From NCBI RefSeq assembly GCF_002575655.3, contig NC_053037.3, positions 446,865,793 to 446,929,792 on the forward strand: a stretch of DNA of 64,000 bases, given 5' to 3'. Within the stretch, counting starts at the first letter, position 1. Every line of letters begins with the position of its first letter. Shown here one piece after another: positions 1-10,159 of this stretch. The notes below the pieces were generated by a model, which saw only the letters and a program-made list of their open reading frames with translations, was not told the origin of the DNA and ran no database searches. The position numbers were made by a program, and so were the translations under genes. Source of the stretch: Aegilops tauschii subsp. strangulata (taxonomy: Eukaryota; Streptophyta; Magnoliopsida; Poales; Poaceae).

Positions 1-222
1 AGACACCTGCCAACCACCTTTATGCAAAACTAGTTGCATGTCTGTCAGTGGAACCGGTCTCATGTACGTGGACATGTAAGGTTGGTCCGGGACGCTACAT
101 ATTACAATACCAACGAATCAAAATAAGACGTTGGTGGTAAGCAGTATGACTATCACCGCCCACAACTCTTTGTGTTCTACTCATGCATATCATCTACGCA
201 TAGACTTGGCTCATGATGCCAC
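1..222 (-). mobile_element. Internal 5' region and PBS of a minus-strand copia retrotransposon
   Basis: Directly left of the copia LTR lies the start of its internal domain, read on the minus strand. The primer-binding site sits at about 211-222; its minus-strand sequence GTGGCATCATGAGCC is a diverged form of the TGGTATCAGAGCC initiator-Met tRNA site. The rest resembles, from memory, the untranslated leader of the BARE1/WIS/Angela group. No gag reading frame begins inside the window; the element continues beyond position 1. Confidence 0.7.
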
Positions 223-1979
223 TCTTGGGAATTGTTGCATGGAAAACAAAAAATGTCTACGCACACGCAATGATCTATCCATGGAGATGCATAGCAACGA
301 GGGGGAGAGTGTGTCTACGTACCCTCGTAGACCATAAGCGGAAGCGTTTCATAACGCGGTTGATGTAGTCGAACTTTCTTCCCGCTCCACCGATCGAGTA
401 CCGAAGTTACGACATCTCCGAGTTCTACACATGTTCAGTTCGGTGACGTCCCTCGTCGTCTTGATCCAGCAAGACGTCGAGGTAGTAGATGATTTCCGTC
501 AGCACGACGGCGTGGTGGCGGTGATGGTGAAGTGATCCTCGCAGGGCTTCGCCTAAGCACCGTGAGAATATGACCGGGGGTGTAAACTGTGGAGGGGGGC
601 GCCGCACACGGCTAGGCAATTGTCTGGTTGTGCTAGGCGCCCCCTCCCACATATATATAGGTGGGGGAGGGAGCAGCTAGGAGGGCGCCCCAAGTAGGCC
701 GGACCCTACTTGGGGTCCTCCCAAGTGGCACCCCCCTTCCTTATTTGCCGGAGGGGGAAGGAAAGAGAGGGGGCAGAGAACTAAGGGGGAGGCCGAATCC
801 CCCCTTTCCTTCTCCCTTCCCCTCTTTCCTTCTCCTCCTGGTTCGGCCCATATGGGGGGGGGGCGCACCAGCCCCTTGTGGCTGGTGTGTTTCCCCTCTT
901 GGCCCATAAGGCCCATATCTTTTGCCGGGGATGCCCGGAACCCCTTCCGATCATCCGATATGTACTCGGTACCTTCCGGAACACTTCCGGTGTCCGAATA
1001 CTATCATCCTATATATCAATCTTTACCTCTCGACCATTTAGAGACTCCTCGTCGTGTTTGTGATCTCATCTGGGACTCCGAACAACATTCGGTCACCAAA
1101 TCACATAACTCATATAATACAATATCGTCATCGAACGTTAAGCGTGCGGACCCTATGGGTTCGAGAACTATGTAGACATGACCGAGACACCTCTCCGGTC
1201 AATAACCAATAGCGGAACCTGGATGCTCATATTGGCTCTTACATATTCTACGAAGATCTTTATCGGTCGAACCGTTATGACAACATACGTTATGCCCTTT
1301 GTCTATCGGTATGTTACTTGCCAGAGATTCAATCGTCGGTATCTTCATACCTAGTTCAATCTCGTTACTGCCAAGTCTCTTTACTCGTTCCATAATACAT
1401 CACCTCGTGACTAACTCCTTAGTTATTTGCTTGCAAGCTTATGATGTGTATTACCGAGAGGGCCAAGAGAAACCTCTCCGATACTCGGAGTGCCAAATCC
1501 TAGTCTCGATCTATGCCAACTCAACAAACACCTTCGGAGATACCTGTAGAGCATCTTTATAATCACCCAGTTACATTGTGACATTTTATAGCACACAAGG
1601 CATTCCTCCGGTATCCGGGAGTTGCATAATCTCATAGTCGAAGGAATATGTATTTGACATGAAGAAAGCAATAGCAAAAAAACTGAACGATCATAATGCT
1701 AAGCTAACGGATGAGTCTTGTCCATCACATCATTCTCCTAATGATGTGATCCCGCTATCAAATGACAACTCATGTCCATGGTTAGGAAACCTTAACCATC
1801 TTTGATCAACGAGTTATTCTAGTAGAGGCTCACTAGGGACACGGTATTTGTTTATGTATTCACACATGTATTTAAGTTACCGATCAATACAATTCTAGCA
1901 TGAATAATAAACTTTTATCATGAATAAGGAAATATAAAAATAACAACTTTATTATTGCCTCTAGGGCATATTTCCTTCA
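223..1979 (-). mobile_element. 5' LTR of a BARE1/WIS/Angela-type Ty1-copia element
   Basis: Read on the minus strand, this 1.76-kb block starts TGAAGGAAATATGCCCTAG at 1979 and ends next to a PBS at 222. The start, the length and the internal text match the Triticeae BARE1/WIS/Angela LTR group as I remember it. A minus-strand TATA stretch (TATATATATG) lies around 646-660, followed by the GC-rich leader. The LTR terminus next to the PBS is mutated from the usual inverted repeat. The element inserted into a gypsy LTR whose sequence resumes at 1980. Short reading frames in this block are not genes. Confidence 0.85.
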
Positions 1980-2542
1980 CGTAGGTCTATAATGAACTAC
2001 TCACGCATCATCGGAGGAGCACCAATGAGGATGATGAACCCCTCAGTGATCGTGTTCCCCTCCGGCAGAGTGCCGGAATAGGGCTCTACATTGGATCTCG
2101 TGGTTCTGGAACTTGCGGCGGCTGGAATTATGTTTCGATCGCTGCCCTAGGGTTTCTGGAATATCTGAGTATTTATAGAGCTGAGAGGCAGTGGAGGAGA
2201 CCCCCATGGGCCCCATCACCCATCTGGGTGCGCTAGGGGCCTCTGGCGCGCCCAGGTGGGTTATGAGCCCCATGGGCCTCCCCCGTGGTGCTTCCTTGGC
2301 TCTCAAGTTGTCTTCTGGTCCAAAAAAACTCCAAAAAGTTTCGTGGTATTTGGACTTCGTTTGGTATTGATATTCTGCGAGTAAAAAACAAGCAAAAAAC
2401 AACAACTGACACTGGGCACTATGTCAATATGTTAGTCCCAAAAAATAATATAAAGTTGCTATAAAATGAATGTAAAACATCCAAGAATGATAATATAACA
2501 ACACGGAACAATCAAAATTATAGATACATTGGAGACGTATCA
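1980..2542 (-). mobile_element. 5' part of a gypsy LTR, truncated by the copia insertion
   Basis: On the minus strand this block begins TGATACGTCTCCAA at 2542. It shares its layout with the complete solo LTR at 58263-59845: A/T-rich start, GC-rich palindromic core around 2220-2260, a TATAAATAC-like box, and the CACGAGATC and GAGTAGTT landmarks. Alignment by eye shows that position 1980 lies inside that LTR, so the copia element at the left interrupted it. The remaining 3' part is not in the window. I place it in the Athila-like (Sabrina/WHAM) group from memory. Confidence 0.75.
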
Positions 2543-3469
2543 CCCCCCGACGCAGCTATTCTCGGCTCGAGCTCAAATGAGCCTGCATGAACACTAAAAT
2601 CGTAAAAAAAAATCAATTTTTTTTTAAAAAATCAGATTTTTTTTAGTGTGAAACATTGACAAACTTTGTGAGTGCTTACAAAACTTATTCATGAAGTCAC
2701 ATTTGTGGAAGTGGTGGCAAAAAAGAACAAAATCGATGCACCAAAAATGCCATTTTCGAAAGCATTTTGAAGTGCTAATTTTGTTTTTTTACTGCAAATT
2801 TCACGAATGTCATTCCAAAGTGAAATTTTGCTGGCTCTGAAAACATTTGCTAAAGTTTATCACACAAAAATTTCCCTTTTTTTTGTTTTTTTTGAATTTA
2901 CTGTTAATCCCCCCCCTCCCCCCCCCCCCCACCCCACCCACACACACACACCATCTGCTGCAAGCCATCAGGTGCTCGCATACAATCTTAGTATTTTTGG
3001 TTGCTCAGTACTCAAGGTGGCAGTATGTTTGTTGATTTCATCTAAATTTTCTTTGACTGAATTGAGAAACAATATAATCAACATGGAAATTTATGCAAAT
3101 TTTTAACCACCGACAAAATAGCATTATACACATGGTTCATACCTTCGTTCACATGTTGCAGTAGGGGTAGCAAGTGGCAAGTTAAATTCAGTTCGTCCAA
3201 TTTTGTCGCATTCCACGTGACATTGTCGATGAGCCATTCGACCATGGCTGGCTGCTATCCCAGGGTCCATTTAATTTTCACAAAAGACAAGAATAATCCT
3301 ACATGAAAATCACATAGCTCATTAAAGGCAAAATACTCATTTTTTACTCACGTGCCCATGGCACTTGTAGTCACATGTGCATGGCAATTTGTTACATTTT
3401 AACTTGGCAATTTTTCTCTATTTAGCATTACAATTCTTATCCTCATTCACTTGGCAAAAAATTTCGACA
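2543..3469. other. Gene-free stretch with C-rich and AC simple repeat
   Basis: No coding region is supported. The left part is T- and A-rich with poly-T and poly-A runs near 2610-2650. A low-complexity tract of C runs followed by (AC)n lies at about 2909-2953. The wording of the AT-rich part resembles unclassified Triticeae repeat DNA, but I could not define element borders. Confidence 0.5.
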
Positions 3470-4690
3470 GGGGAACGGATTCCCGACTAAATGTAAAGCT
3501 ATTCCAATTTGCTAAAGATGTGACGAAAGTCCTACGCCTCCTTAGGTTAGGCATGAAATTTTTCGTCCGAAACGGAAAGGCAACATCCTCCTAGCATGAT
3601 GTGTGGTGTGGCGACCAACCTTTATGTGAGGCGTACCCTTCCTTATTTAACGGCGAGGTCGCCGACATGTGGATAAATGAGAGATGGGAACCACGCTTTT
3701 GGAGGTCGCTCGGGGCAACCGAAGGAGTAGAATGGGATGGCATGCGGGTGAAGCTAAAAGGGCGGGTTCCCTACGGGATCACTCTATAAGGAAATATTCA
3801 AATTATCTACTCCATGCGATCTGGTCGGGGTTTGGCAGGCGCAAATGCCTGCCAAAATAAAGATATTTCTTTGGCAAGTGTCTCGTAACCGTATTACTAG
3901 CGGCGACGTGCAAAAGAAGCACGGTCCAGGTGCATTTGGTGCGGCGAGGTTGAGGACCGTGATCATTTGTTTTTCCGGTGTATCGTCACCCATTTTACTT
4001 GGAGTGCTCTCCGCGAGGCTGTGGGGTGCTCTTGGAACCCGAGTGGGTTCTTGGACCTCGATCGCTTGATCCAAGGAACAACAAGGCAAGACCGAAGGAT
4101 GGCATGGCTTGGGGTTGGGGCACTAGCATGGGCTCTTTGGATCACTAGGAATAAACCTTTGACAGAGGGGAAATTGTTTCGACATCCGTCTGACCTGCTA
4201 TACAAATTGGTATCTTTCTTGCAGCTATAGAAGCTACTGGCGAAACCAAAGGACAGAAGAAGCATGGAGCTGCTCGCCCTAAAGGTATCGGCAAAATGCA
4301 CTGAGCTTCGTCGATCGTGATAGGGGACACCACCGGCTGGGCGCCGTCCCTTGATCCCCGCTTTTGGGAGACCACCACCCTTGTTTGGCTTGCGACCGAC
4401 GTTGCGTCACCGTTTATTGGCCTCTTTTTAACGGAATCTCGTCAGAGGGCGGGGGGCTGCCACATTGCATTAAGAAGAAGAGAATTGGTCCAGTTAATAA
4501 GGGAAATTGGACCCAAAGACCGTACATGACACGGTTTATCAGCTTCTTGACTTGTATCCGCACTTCTTTTCTTTCTGCGATCAGTCGAACATTCTGTAGT
4601 CGACTACCTTCATACTTTCCCCTTTGTGGCTTTTCTTTGACTTTGTAAGGGCCTCAATTTAAGGCAAGGCAAGAGCCTTCTCTCTAAAAA
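3470..4690 (+). pseudogene. 3' fragment of a LINE non-LTR retrotransposon (zf-RVT domain, decayed)
   Basis: Three-frame reading gives the C-terminal part of a plant LINE reverse transcriptase. A segment at about 3570-3790 contains the HDVWCGD block. A segment at 3845-4230 contains PAKIKIFLWQ and a cysteine/histidine cluster (C-x2-C then H-x-F-x2-C) typical of the zinc-binding zf-RVT region, then ALWITRN. The frame is broken: a TAG at 3592-3594 stands where the family normally has Trp, and frame changes occur near 3790 and 3930. The catalytic YADD part is missing, so this is a 5'-truncated dead copy. 4310-4690 looks like 3' UTR without a clear poly-A tail. Confidence 0.75.
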
Positions 4691-5099
4691 GATGGCAAAC
4701 TTAATATATTATGCAAGGAAAAATATTTATCATTTTCTGGCAAATTTCTTTTTTCAAAAATAGAAACACTCGTATTGTTACGATCACGATAGCCACTAGA
4801 CATTTGTCGTCGACGGTAACATCGAAAATCCTAAAATAAATCCAGAAATAATACAAGCATCAAAACTTGAACCCTGATAGATTGGAAATACCATTGTCCC
4901 TCAAACCATGCAAGGTTGGTTCGTCTGACTAGCCTTTTCAATAGTAAATATGATCTAGATCGTTTCCTGACACTGTCAACGACAGACGCGTAGCTTACGG
5001 CGCTCGGGACAACGTGCGCGCTTAGCTAAAAGTGCAAAGAAACTGACCACGTAGGAGACTGAAGAAGCCTAGAGCACTTTTCTAGCGCCGGTCAAGGCC
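4691..5099. other. Intergenic DNA without recognised features
   Basis: AT-rich sequence between the LINE remnant and the GC-rich upstream region of the F-box gene. I see no reading frame, terminal repeat or RNA gene here. Confidence 0.4.
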
Positions 5100-5121
5100 C
5101 AAGCGTCCCTCCACGAGGTGG

Positions 5122-5477
5122 CCACGTACGTGATTCCCGTCCAGGAACCCCCTCGGCCCCCGACACGTGTGCTCCACCCAACAGCGCCGCGACACGTACC
5201 CGGGCAGAAAATATCCCGCACTAGTCGCGGCCGAGCTAGGTGAACTTTCCCGGCCCACCTGGCGCCTGATGTGACGTGTCGGCACCTGACGGCTGACGCG
5301 CCGGAAAAGCGCCCGCGGTCACCGCCGAAAAAGAACGATAAAAGTGGCAGCCGCGCACGAGGCGCTCGAAAGAGAGATCGGCTGCGCCTGGACGCCCGAC
5401 GCGCGTCCCCGGCCACGGCCACGCGCCGGCCGGCGAGGCGCCTCTTCGGCGACGGACGCGCTGCAGGACGACACGTG
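5122..5477 (+). promoter_or_regulatory. Cluster of ACGT-core (ABRE/G-box type) elements upstream of the F-box gene
   Basis: Five ACGT-containing motifs fall within 356 bp: CCACGTACGTGA (5122-5133), CACGTG (5164-5169), ACACGTAC (5192-5199), TGACGTGTC (5272-5280) and CACGTG (5472-5477). ACGT cores bind bZIP (ABF/AREB, HY5) and bHLH (PIF) factors. They lie about 0.55-0.9 kb before the predicted transcription start, in GC-rich DNA. Arabidopsis EDL3 is reported to be ABA-responsive, which fits, but the regulatory role here is inferred. Confidence 0.45.
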
Positions 5478-6015
5478 TGCACCTCCTGCCGCTCCCGGAG
5501 AGCCGGCGTAGGTGGATTAGGAAATGCGGCGACGGATTAAGTAGTGCGCTCGCTTGTTCGGCAGCAGCGTGCGTGAACGACCCGAGCTTTTGAGACGGAC
5601 AGGCCCTAAAATATTGACGGGCACGTATGGAAATGGCAACGGGCTGGTCGTGAGGGCGAGATGATTGTCAGGTAGTGCCGAACAGTACCCCAGTTTGGGC
5701 AGTGGGTCGGTGGTCCTGATCGATGCACAAGCTTACTCTAATGCACGGGGACGCGTTGATCCAGAGTACTCCGTGAATTGGCGTGCTTATAGTTTACCGT
5801 GGCGCTATCCTGTGGCGTATCTTTGGGAGCAGTGAGGTGAAAGTTTCTTGACAAGATGACTTTTGCAGTGCAGCTAGCGAGGCCAGCAACAGATTACTCG
5901 GTCTCGAAGCGTCAGTGGTCCAATTGTCCAACGGGCAGCCGTGACACGGCCGGTCCGATCCTGCCCCGACACCACCCCTTCCGGGGAGCACGCACGAAAG
6001 CGCCCGCCGCGCGTC

Positions 6016-6022
6016 TATATAG
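6016..6022 (+). promoter_or_regulatory. TATA box of the EID1-like F-box gene
   Basis: TATATAG lies in a GC-rich context 172 bp before the start codon. A transcription start about 30 bp downstream (near 6046-6052) would give a leader of roughly 140 nt. No better TATA candidate lies between here and the start codon. Confidence 0.6.
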
Positions 6023-6060
6023 AGGGAGCCCGCCGCCGCCTGTCATCTCCGTCCTCGCAT

Positions 6061-6141
6061 ATGCACGTTGGCTACTCACCAGTGGTAGTACTGCCGTTTC
6101 CGGTTGCCCCTGACTACGTGCCGGTTTCGACCTTAAGTTAG
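6061..6141 (+). CDS. Possible upstream ORF (26 codons) in the F-box gene leader
   Basis: An ATG at 6061, just after the expected transcription start, opens a 26-residue frame that closes with TAG at 6139-6141, 46 nt before the main ATG. It begins MHVGYSPVVV. It could lower translation of the main ORF, but because it lies close to the predicted cap site ribosomes may skip it. Nothing shows that the peptide itself matters. Confidence 0.35.
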   Translation: MHVGYSPVVVLPFPVAPDYVPVSTLS

Positions 6142-6187
6142 CCATATCGTACGCGCAGCCACAGGAGCGGAGCGACGCGTGGGATCG

Positions 6188-7093
6188 ATGAGCGAGGGCG
6201 CGCGGAACACGCGGCAGTTCCGTGGCGCGTGGAGCGGCGGCGGCGGGACGGGTGGCATTGGCAGCGCGAGCTACTGGGATGGCGACGGCGGCATTGGGTT
6301 CCCGCGCTACAGCGGCGTCAACACGGGGATCCTGGACGAGCAGGTGCTGTCGCTGGTGTTCCGCTACATCAACTGGGACCCGCAGGCGCTGTGCACGGCG
6401 GCGAGCGTCAGCAGGCGGCTCCACGCCGTCGCGGAGCGCGTGCTCTGGCGGGAGCTCTGCATCTCGCGCGCGCCGCGGATGGTGGCGTCGCTCACGGCGG
6501 CCGCGGGGGCGGGCGTGGGAGGAATAGCGCCCCCGCCGCCTCCGGGGCGCATTGGCGGCGGGTGGCCGGCGCTGGCGAAGCTGCTCTCCTTCTGCTGCGG
6601 CGCGGCGGGGACGGCCGTGCCGGTGCCGGTGCCGGGGCACCTCACGCGGGTGTCGCGCTTCTCCAAGACCTCCGGGAGGAGCTTCCTGTCGCGGCGCTGC
6701 AGGAGCGACATGCTGTACGTGTCCGACCCGTGCGAGCACGCGGTGCCCGGCGCGGACGACGACCTCGGCGCCTACCGCGGGGTGTTCCGGTGGTTCATGC
6801 GGTCGCGGACGCGGGCCTGCCTGCTGGGCCGCCAGGCCGAGCTCGACCCGCGCGTGCGCTGCCCCTACTGCGGCGCGCGCGTCTGGAACATGGTCACCGC
6901 CAACCTCGTGCCGCGCGGCGCGTCGCGCCGGATGGGCTCGGACGTGGGCCGGCTCGAGTACTACGTCTGCGTTAGCGGCCACGTCCACGGCAACTGCTGG
7001 CTCGCGCATCTCACCTCAAGTGACGGCGAGCACGACGACTCCGACGAGGCGTCGGGAGGTAGCAGCGGCGAGGACGGCCATGTCGCCCCGTGA
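6188..7093 (+). CDS. EDL3-like: EID1-like F-box protein (EDL3-like), intact single exon
   Basis: The 301-residue protein has the layout of plant EID1-like (EDL) F-box proteins, substrate adaptors of SCF ubiquitin ligases that connect to ASK/SKP1 and act in light and ABA signalling. A Gly-rich N-terminus is followed by an F-box at about 47-92 (ILDEQVLSLVFRYINWDPQ... to LWREL). A Pro/Ala-rich spacer comes next (105-150). The conserved EID1 C-terminal region includes CPYC (225-228), WNMVTANLVPR (233-243), YYVCVSGHVHG (258-268) and C270. An acidic tail (280-297) ends the protein. The Cys/His pattern looks metal-binding, though that is inference. I chose the ATG at 6188; a GTG nine bases upstream is unlikely as a plant start. 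No frame damage is visible. The gene is very GC-rich, as is common for intronless grass genes. Assignment to EDL3 rather than EDL1/2 rests on recalled similarity. Confidence 0.9.
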   Translation: MSEGARNTRQFRGAWSGGGGTGGIGSASYWDGDGGIGFPRYSGVNTGILDEQVLSLVFRYINWDPQALCTAASVSRRLHAVAERVLWRELCISRAPRMVASLTAAAGAGVGGIAPPPPPGRIGGGWPALAKLLSFCCGAAGTAVPVPVPGHLTRVSRFSKTSGRSFLSRRCRSDMLYVSDPCEHAVPGADDDLGAYRGVFRWFMRSRTRACLLGRQAELDPRVRCPYCGARVWNMVTANLVPRGASRRMGSDVGRLEYYVCVSGHVHGNCWLAHLTSSDGEHDDSDEASGGSSGEDGHVAP

Positions 7094-7440
7094 GCGTGGT
7101 TGGTCCGCAACCGTTTGGTCAATTTTCCATGGATTCTCAGCAGAGGGCTGTACCATCAGCAGTGCGGCACGTAGCTAGCTAGATTACTCGATGTAGATCA
7201 GAGGTTGCAGCCTCTGATCAGAGGAGTACTTATTTCTAGAGAGTACCGTCTTCGCGTGCTCTGATCTCGTTTTTGGTTCATAATATTCAGTTGCTGCTTT
7301 GCCGGCTTTGTTTTAATCTCCTCTGTTTCCCTTCAGGCCGATGTGTTTTGACTCCAATTAGTACTCCAGTGTCCACTGGTCGTCTTTATTGACGGCGAGA
7401 TGTATATGCACCTTTGTTAACCTAGATGACCATCATAGTC
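7094..7440 (+). other. Probable 3' UTR of the F-box gene with a perfect hairpin
   Basis: Base composition falls after the TGA at 7091-7093. GATCAGAGG (7196-7204) and CCTCTGATC (7211-7219) form a perfect 9-bp inverted repeat with a 6-nt loop. T-rich sequence follows up to about 7440. I see no single canonical AATAAA signal, so the 3' end is estimated. Confidence 0.45.
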
Positions 7441-8180
7441 AGTATGCTATTTTTGGAATGCTCCACGCGTGCTCTATCTTACCCGCACTTTTTTTTTGAC
7501 AACTATCTTACCCGCACTTTATAACACACTGTACACGGAAATTCGTAAGCGCGGACGAGCACGCCTAGTCTCGGAATCGCCAGCCCTTCTTTCGCATGGG
7601 ATGAGGGCCGCGTCTTGTATCGTCAGTTGTATACGGTAGTTACGCACGTAACTACGTAACGGCTGCACACACGTCGATAGCTGACGGCCCTTTGGCAGTA
7701 CTAGCGGCTAGGAACTGAACCCCTAATTAATAACTATAGAAGGCGGTGCATTTCCCTCCCCAAATCGAACATATAAAGCATGCTAGACTACCCACCGTTC
7801 CAGCGGCATTGCGTTCGCGCAGCATTTTCAACCGCACGATGCATTTACTATTTGCAGTTTTACCCTGCTGTCAGGCCAACCGCTCGTTGCATTCACACAC
7901 GTCCAACCATTATGTAGCTCTATGACTGATGGGGTCGAGCGTCTATGGGGCCACTGAGCGTAGGCTGGGTTTCTCTTGAGCTGGGTGGGCTATTGGCTGG
8001 TGGACCGCAGTTCGTGGTTGGGTGAGAGCGACGTGAAGGGATGGGTTTTCCCTGGTCTACTCAGACCGTGCTCTACCCTGCTGTTTCGGTGGTCCTGATT
8101 AGCATTTGGGCCCGCTGTGAAGTGGCTTGGGTGCTCAGATAGCTCATACGAGGGGGACTGCCAACTGGATAAGAGCGGCG
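7441..8180. other. Intergenic DNA; contains an 18-bp direct repeat flanking a poly-T remnant
   Basis: No gene is visible. CTATCTTACCCGCACTTT occurs at 7473-7490 and again at 7503-7520, separated by a T run ending TTTGACAA. This looks like a target-site duplication around the residue of a poly-A-tailed insertion read in reverse. Confidence 0.45.
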
Positions 8181-8229
8181 TGGGGGTCTCGACCATTGGT
8201 CAGAGGCCATGTGACCTAGCTGCCCGCAG

Positions 8230-9600
8230 CTGCAGCCGCCACCGCCGCCTCCCCCTCTCCTCTCCTCTCCTCGAATTCTCCTACCTCAGTCGTCGTCGCC
8301 GCCGCCGCCGCCGTCGTCGACCTAGACGTCACCGGCTGAGACCGTTGTGGTATGGATAAGGAGACGGGAGGAAGAGCACATCCTTCCCTGATAGCGCCCC
8401 GACCTGCCAGGTCTTCCTCCTCGTCGGCCTAGGTCCGGGTCTGCTGGATTAGATGGACAGAAGTGGTGGATCCGATGGTTGCCGGAATCCCTCATCGTCG
8501 GAGGAAGGCGTGCGACCGGCAAAGAAATAGGCTGATGGAGCAGGATGGGGTGGCGGTTCAAGTTCGGCGGCCTTCGCGTGTTGTGGTTGGCGGCGCTCCA
8601 CTTCCCTTCCCCCCTGCCCTGGTGAGTCGTCCTTGATTTAAAATATTTAATCCCCGCACCGATTTTTTTATTATACAGTATGGTGGTCTGCAGATTATCC
8701 TTCAAAGGAGGCCACAAAGAGCAGCGATGGCTTCTTGGTAATCTGCAATTGGCCACAAAGGATGAGGTACATGGAGGTATGGTGCTGTCACTGCTCGGCT
8801 GCCCCCATGCTTCCTTTCAAGTTTAGCGCTTTCACTAACTTTAGCTAGGTTTGTAATTTCAGATTGCCGTACCTTCCATTGGTGTATATGCAAGCTACAG
8901 AGGTTTGTGGATCAATCTGATTATAGCTTTATTCTCTTATTTCATTGTGATGTTGTTTTAGTTACCGCCATGTGAAATTAGGCGCTTCTTTTGGGGAGAA
9001 ATTTTGTGATGCTATATTCTACAACCTATATTACTGGCTTACATGCTTTAAGGAGGAGATTTTAATCTCTGGCCGTGTATGATGAAAAAAGAATGTTAAT
9101 TGCTAATGCTTTATTTCAGAAAACCAAATATGCACCATGCCGATATGCTTCATGACGAGTGTGCTTTTGTCATCCCTCACCCTCTCAGGTTAGTGTTTTG
9201 GCCCTTTTAATAGTTTTTTATTTTCCTTGCTCGAGCCAGATTGTAGGTCTGCATATTCCTATATATGTGTTTTATTGTTCAGTGTTGCCTCATTGCATCG
9301 GCCTTGCAGATGGCCATTAGGTGCTAACCAAGAGGTGCACGCCATGAATCAAACTACCGAGGGGGCATACAATAATTAGGAGGGCATGGCTATCGCTGCG
9401 AAGCTACCCTCCCCCGCAATCATGCACTACTTTTCAAACGCAGTTCGCCACTGCTGTTTAATTAGCTCCTGCATTAGCAGCGGATTCAGAGTTTATTCTT
9501 CAGCAGATTCAATTTGCGGGAGACTCCTGTTGCAGTTTGGTGACATAGATCAGTGTCAAGTCGCTTAACAAATGCAGCTAGGTTCCATTCAGTTAGCCAA
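8230..9600 (+). other. Exon-like blocks of an unrecognised spliced locus (possible ncRNA or decayed gene)
   Basis: A CpG- and CCG-rich block (8230-8621) ends in CTG|GTGAGT. It is followed by short segments with good plant splice sites: 8679-8766 (ATACAG| ... |GTACAT), 8863-8902 (TTTCAG| ... |GTTTGT), 9120-9188 (TTTCAG| ... |GTTAGT), then an acceptor before 9310 (TTGCAG|). Joined, they leave one frame open for 68 codons from the ATG at 8680 to a TAG at 9319. Another frame is open across blocks 1-4. I recognise no protein family. The intervening DNA is T-rich like plant introns. This may be a lncRNA, the 5' part of a degenerate gene, or chance splice motifs. Confidence 0.3.
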
Positions 9601-9885
9601 AGCCATTGTGCATTAAAATTGTAGATGTGCATGACAGTGTGGAAATCATTATGGCACGTCTATGAGCATGCTATATTCCCATGCTACTTTCAGTTATTAA
9701 CCACTAGCTTTATTACAGCACCCAGGATTTCAGGGTTTGCTTTACTTAGGTTAGTATGTACTCTACCACAGATGAATTGGTTATATCTCATTTTAATATA
9801 CTTCATTAGTAATTACTAAATATCTTAAGCTCGTTCTATGGTAAATTTTGTTTGGGTCTATTTTTTTGGATCATTTCCATATCTA

Positions 9886-10159
9886 CATTTCTTCATAGAT
9901 TAAAATAGCCCGCAAAATAGCCGCGATAGCTGCGCTATAGCTGCCCGGGAGCCTCGCCGCTACGCTATGGCTGCTGCCGCGAAATCCTCCACATATCCCT
10001 ATAAATGGCTCAACAATCAACAAATCCCTCCAGAATCATCTCCCCCACCAGAAAAATTTCCGCTATTTGCCGCGATTGCCCGCTACGGCGGCCGCTATAG
10101 CTGCTGGGAGAGGCCGCCGCGAAATCGTTTCTCCCGCGATTTTAATCTATGCATTTCTT
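9886..10159. mobile_element. hAT-type MITE with perfect 13-bp TIRs and 8-bp TSD
   Basis: The element occupies 9894-10151 (258 bp). Its ends are CATAGATTAAAAT and the exact inverse ATTTTAATCTATG, flanked on both sides by the 8-bp duplication CATTTCTT (9886-9893 and 10152-10159). An 8-bp TSD with CA...TG ends points to the hAT superfamily. The interior is rich in short palindromic GCCGC/CTATAGC words that also fold toward each other. It encodes nothing. The perfect duplication suggests a fairly recent insertion into the T-rich region here. Confidence 0.85.

Noticed and set aside
2043..2405. 120-codon minus-strand frame
   Set aside because: It lies wholly within a gypsy LTR leader that is non-coding in the complete copy at 58263-59845.
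5271..5540. 89-codon frame upstream of the F-box gene
   Set aside because: Basic low-complexity text in the presumed promoter region, overlapped by open frames on the other strand.
6179..6187. GTG as start of the F-box protein three codons upstream of the ATG
   Set aside because: Plant nuclear genes start with ATG; ATG 6188 gives the expected N-terminus.
5912..7009. 365-codon minus-strand frame opposite the F-box gene
   Set aside because: It is an antisense shadow of a very GC-rich gene; its Arg/Ala/Pro text contains no family motif.
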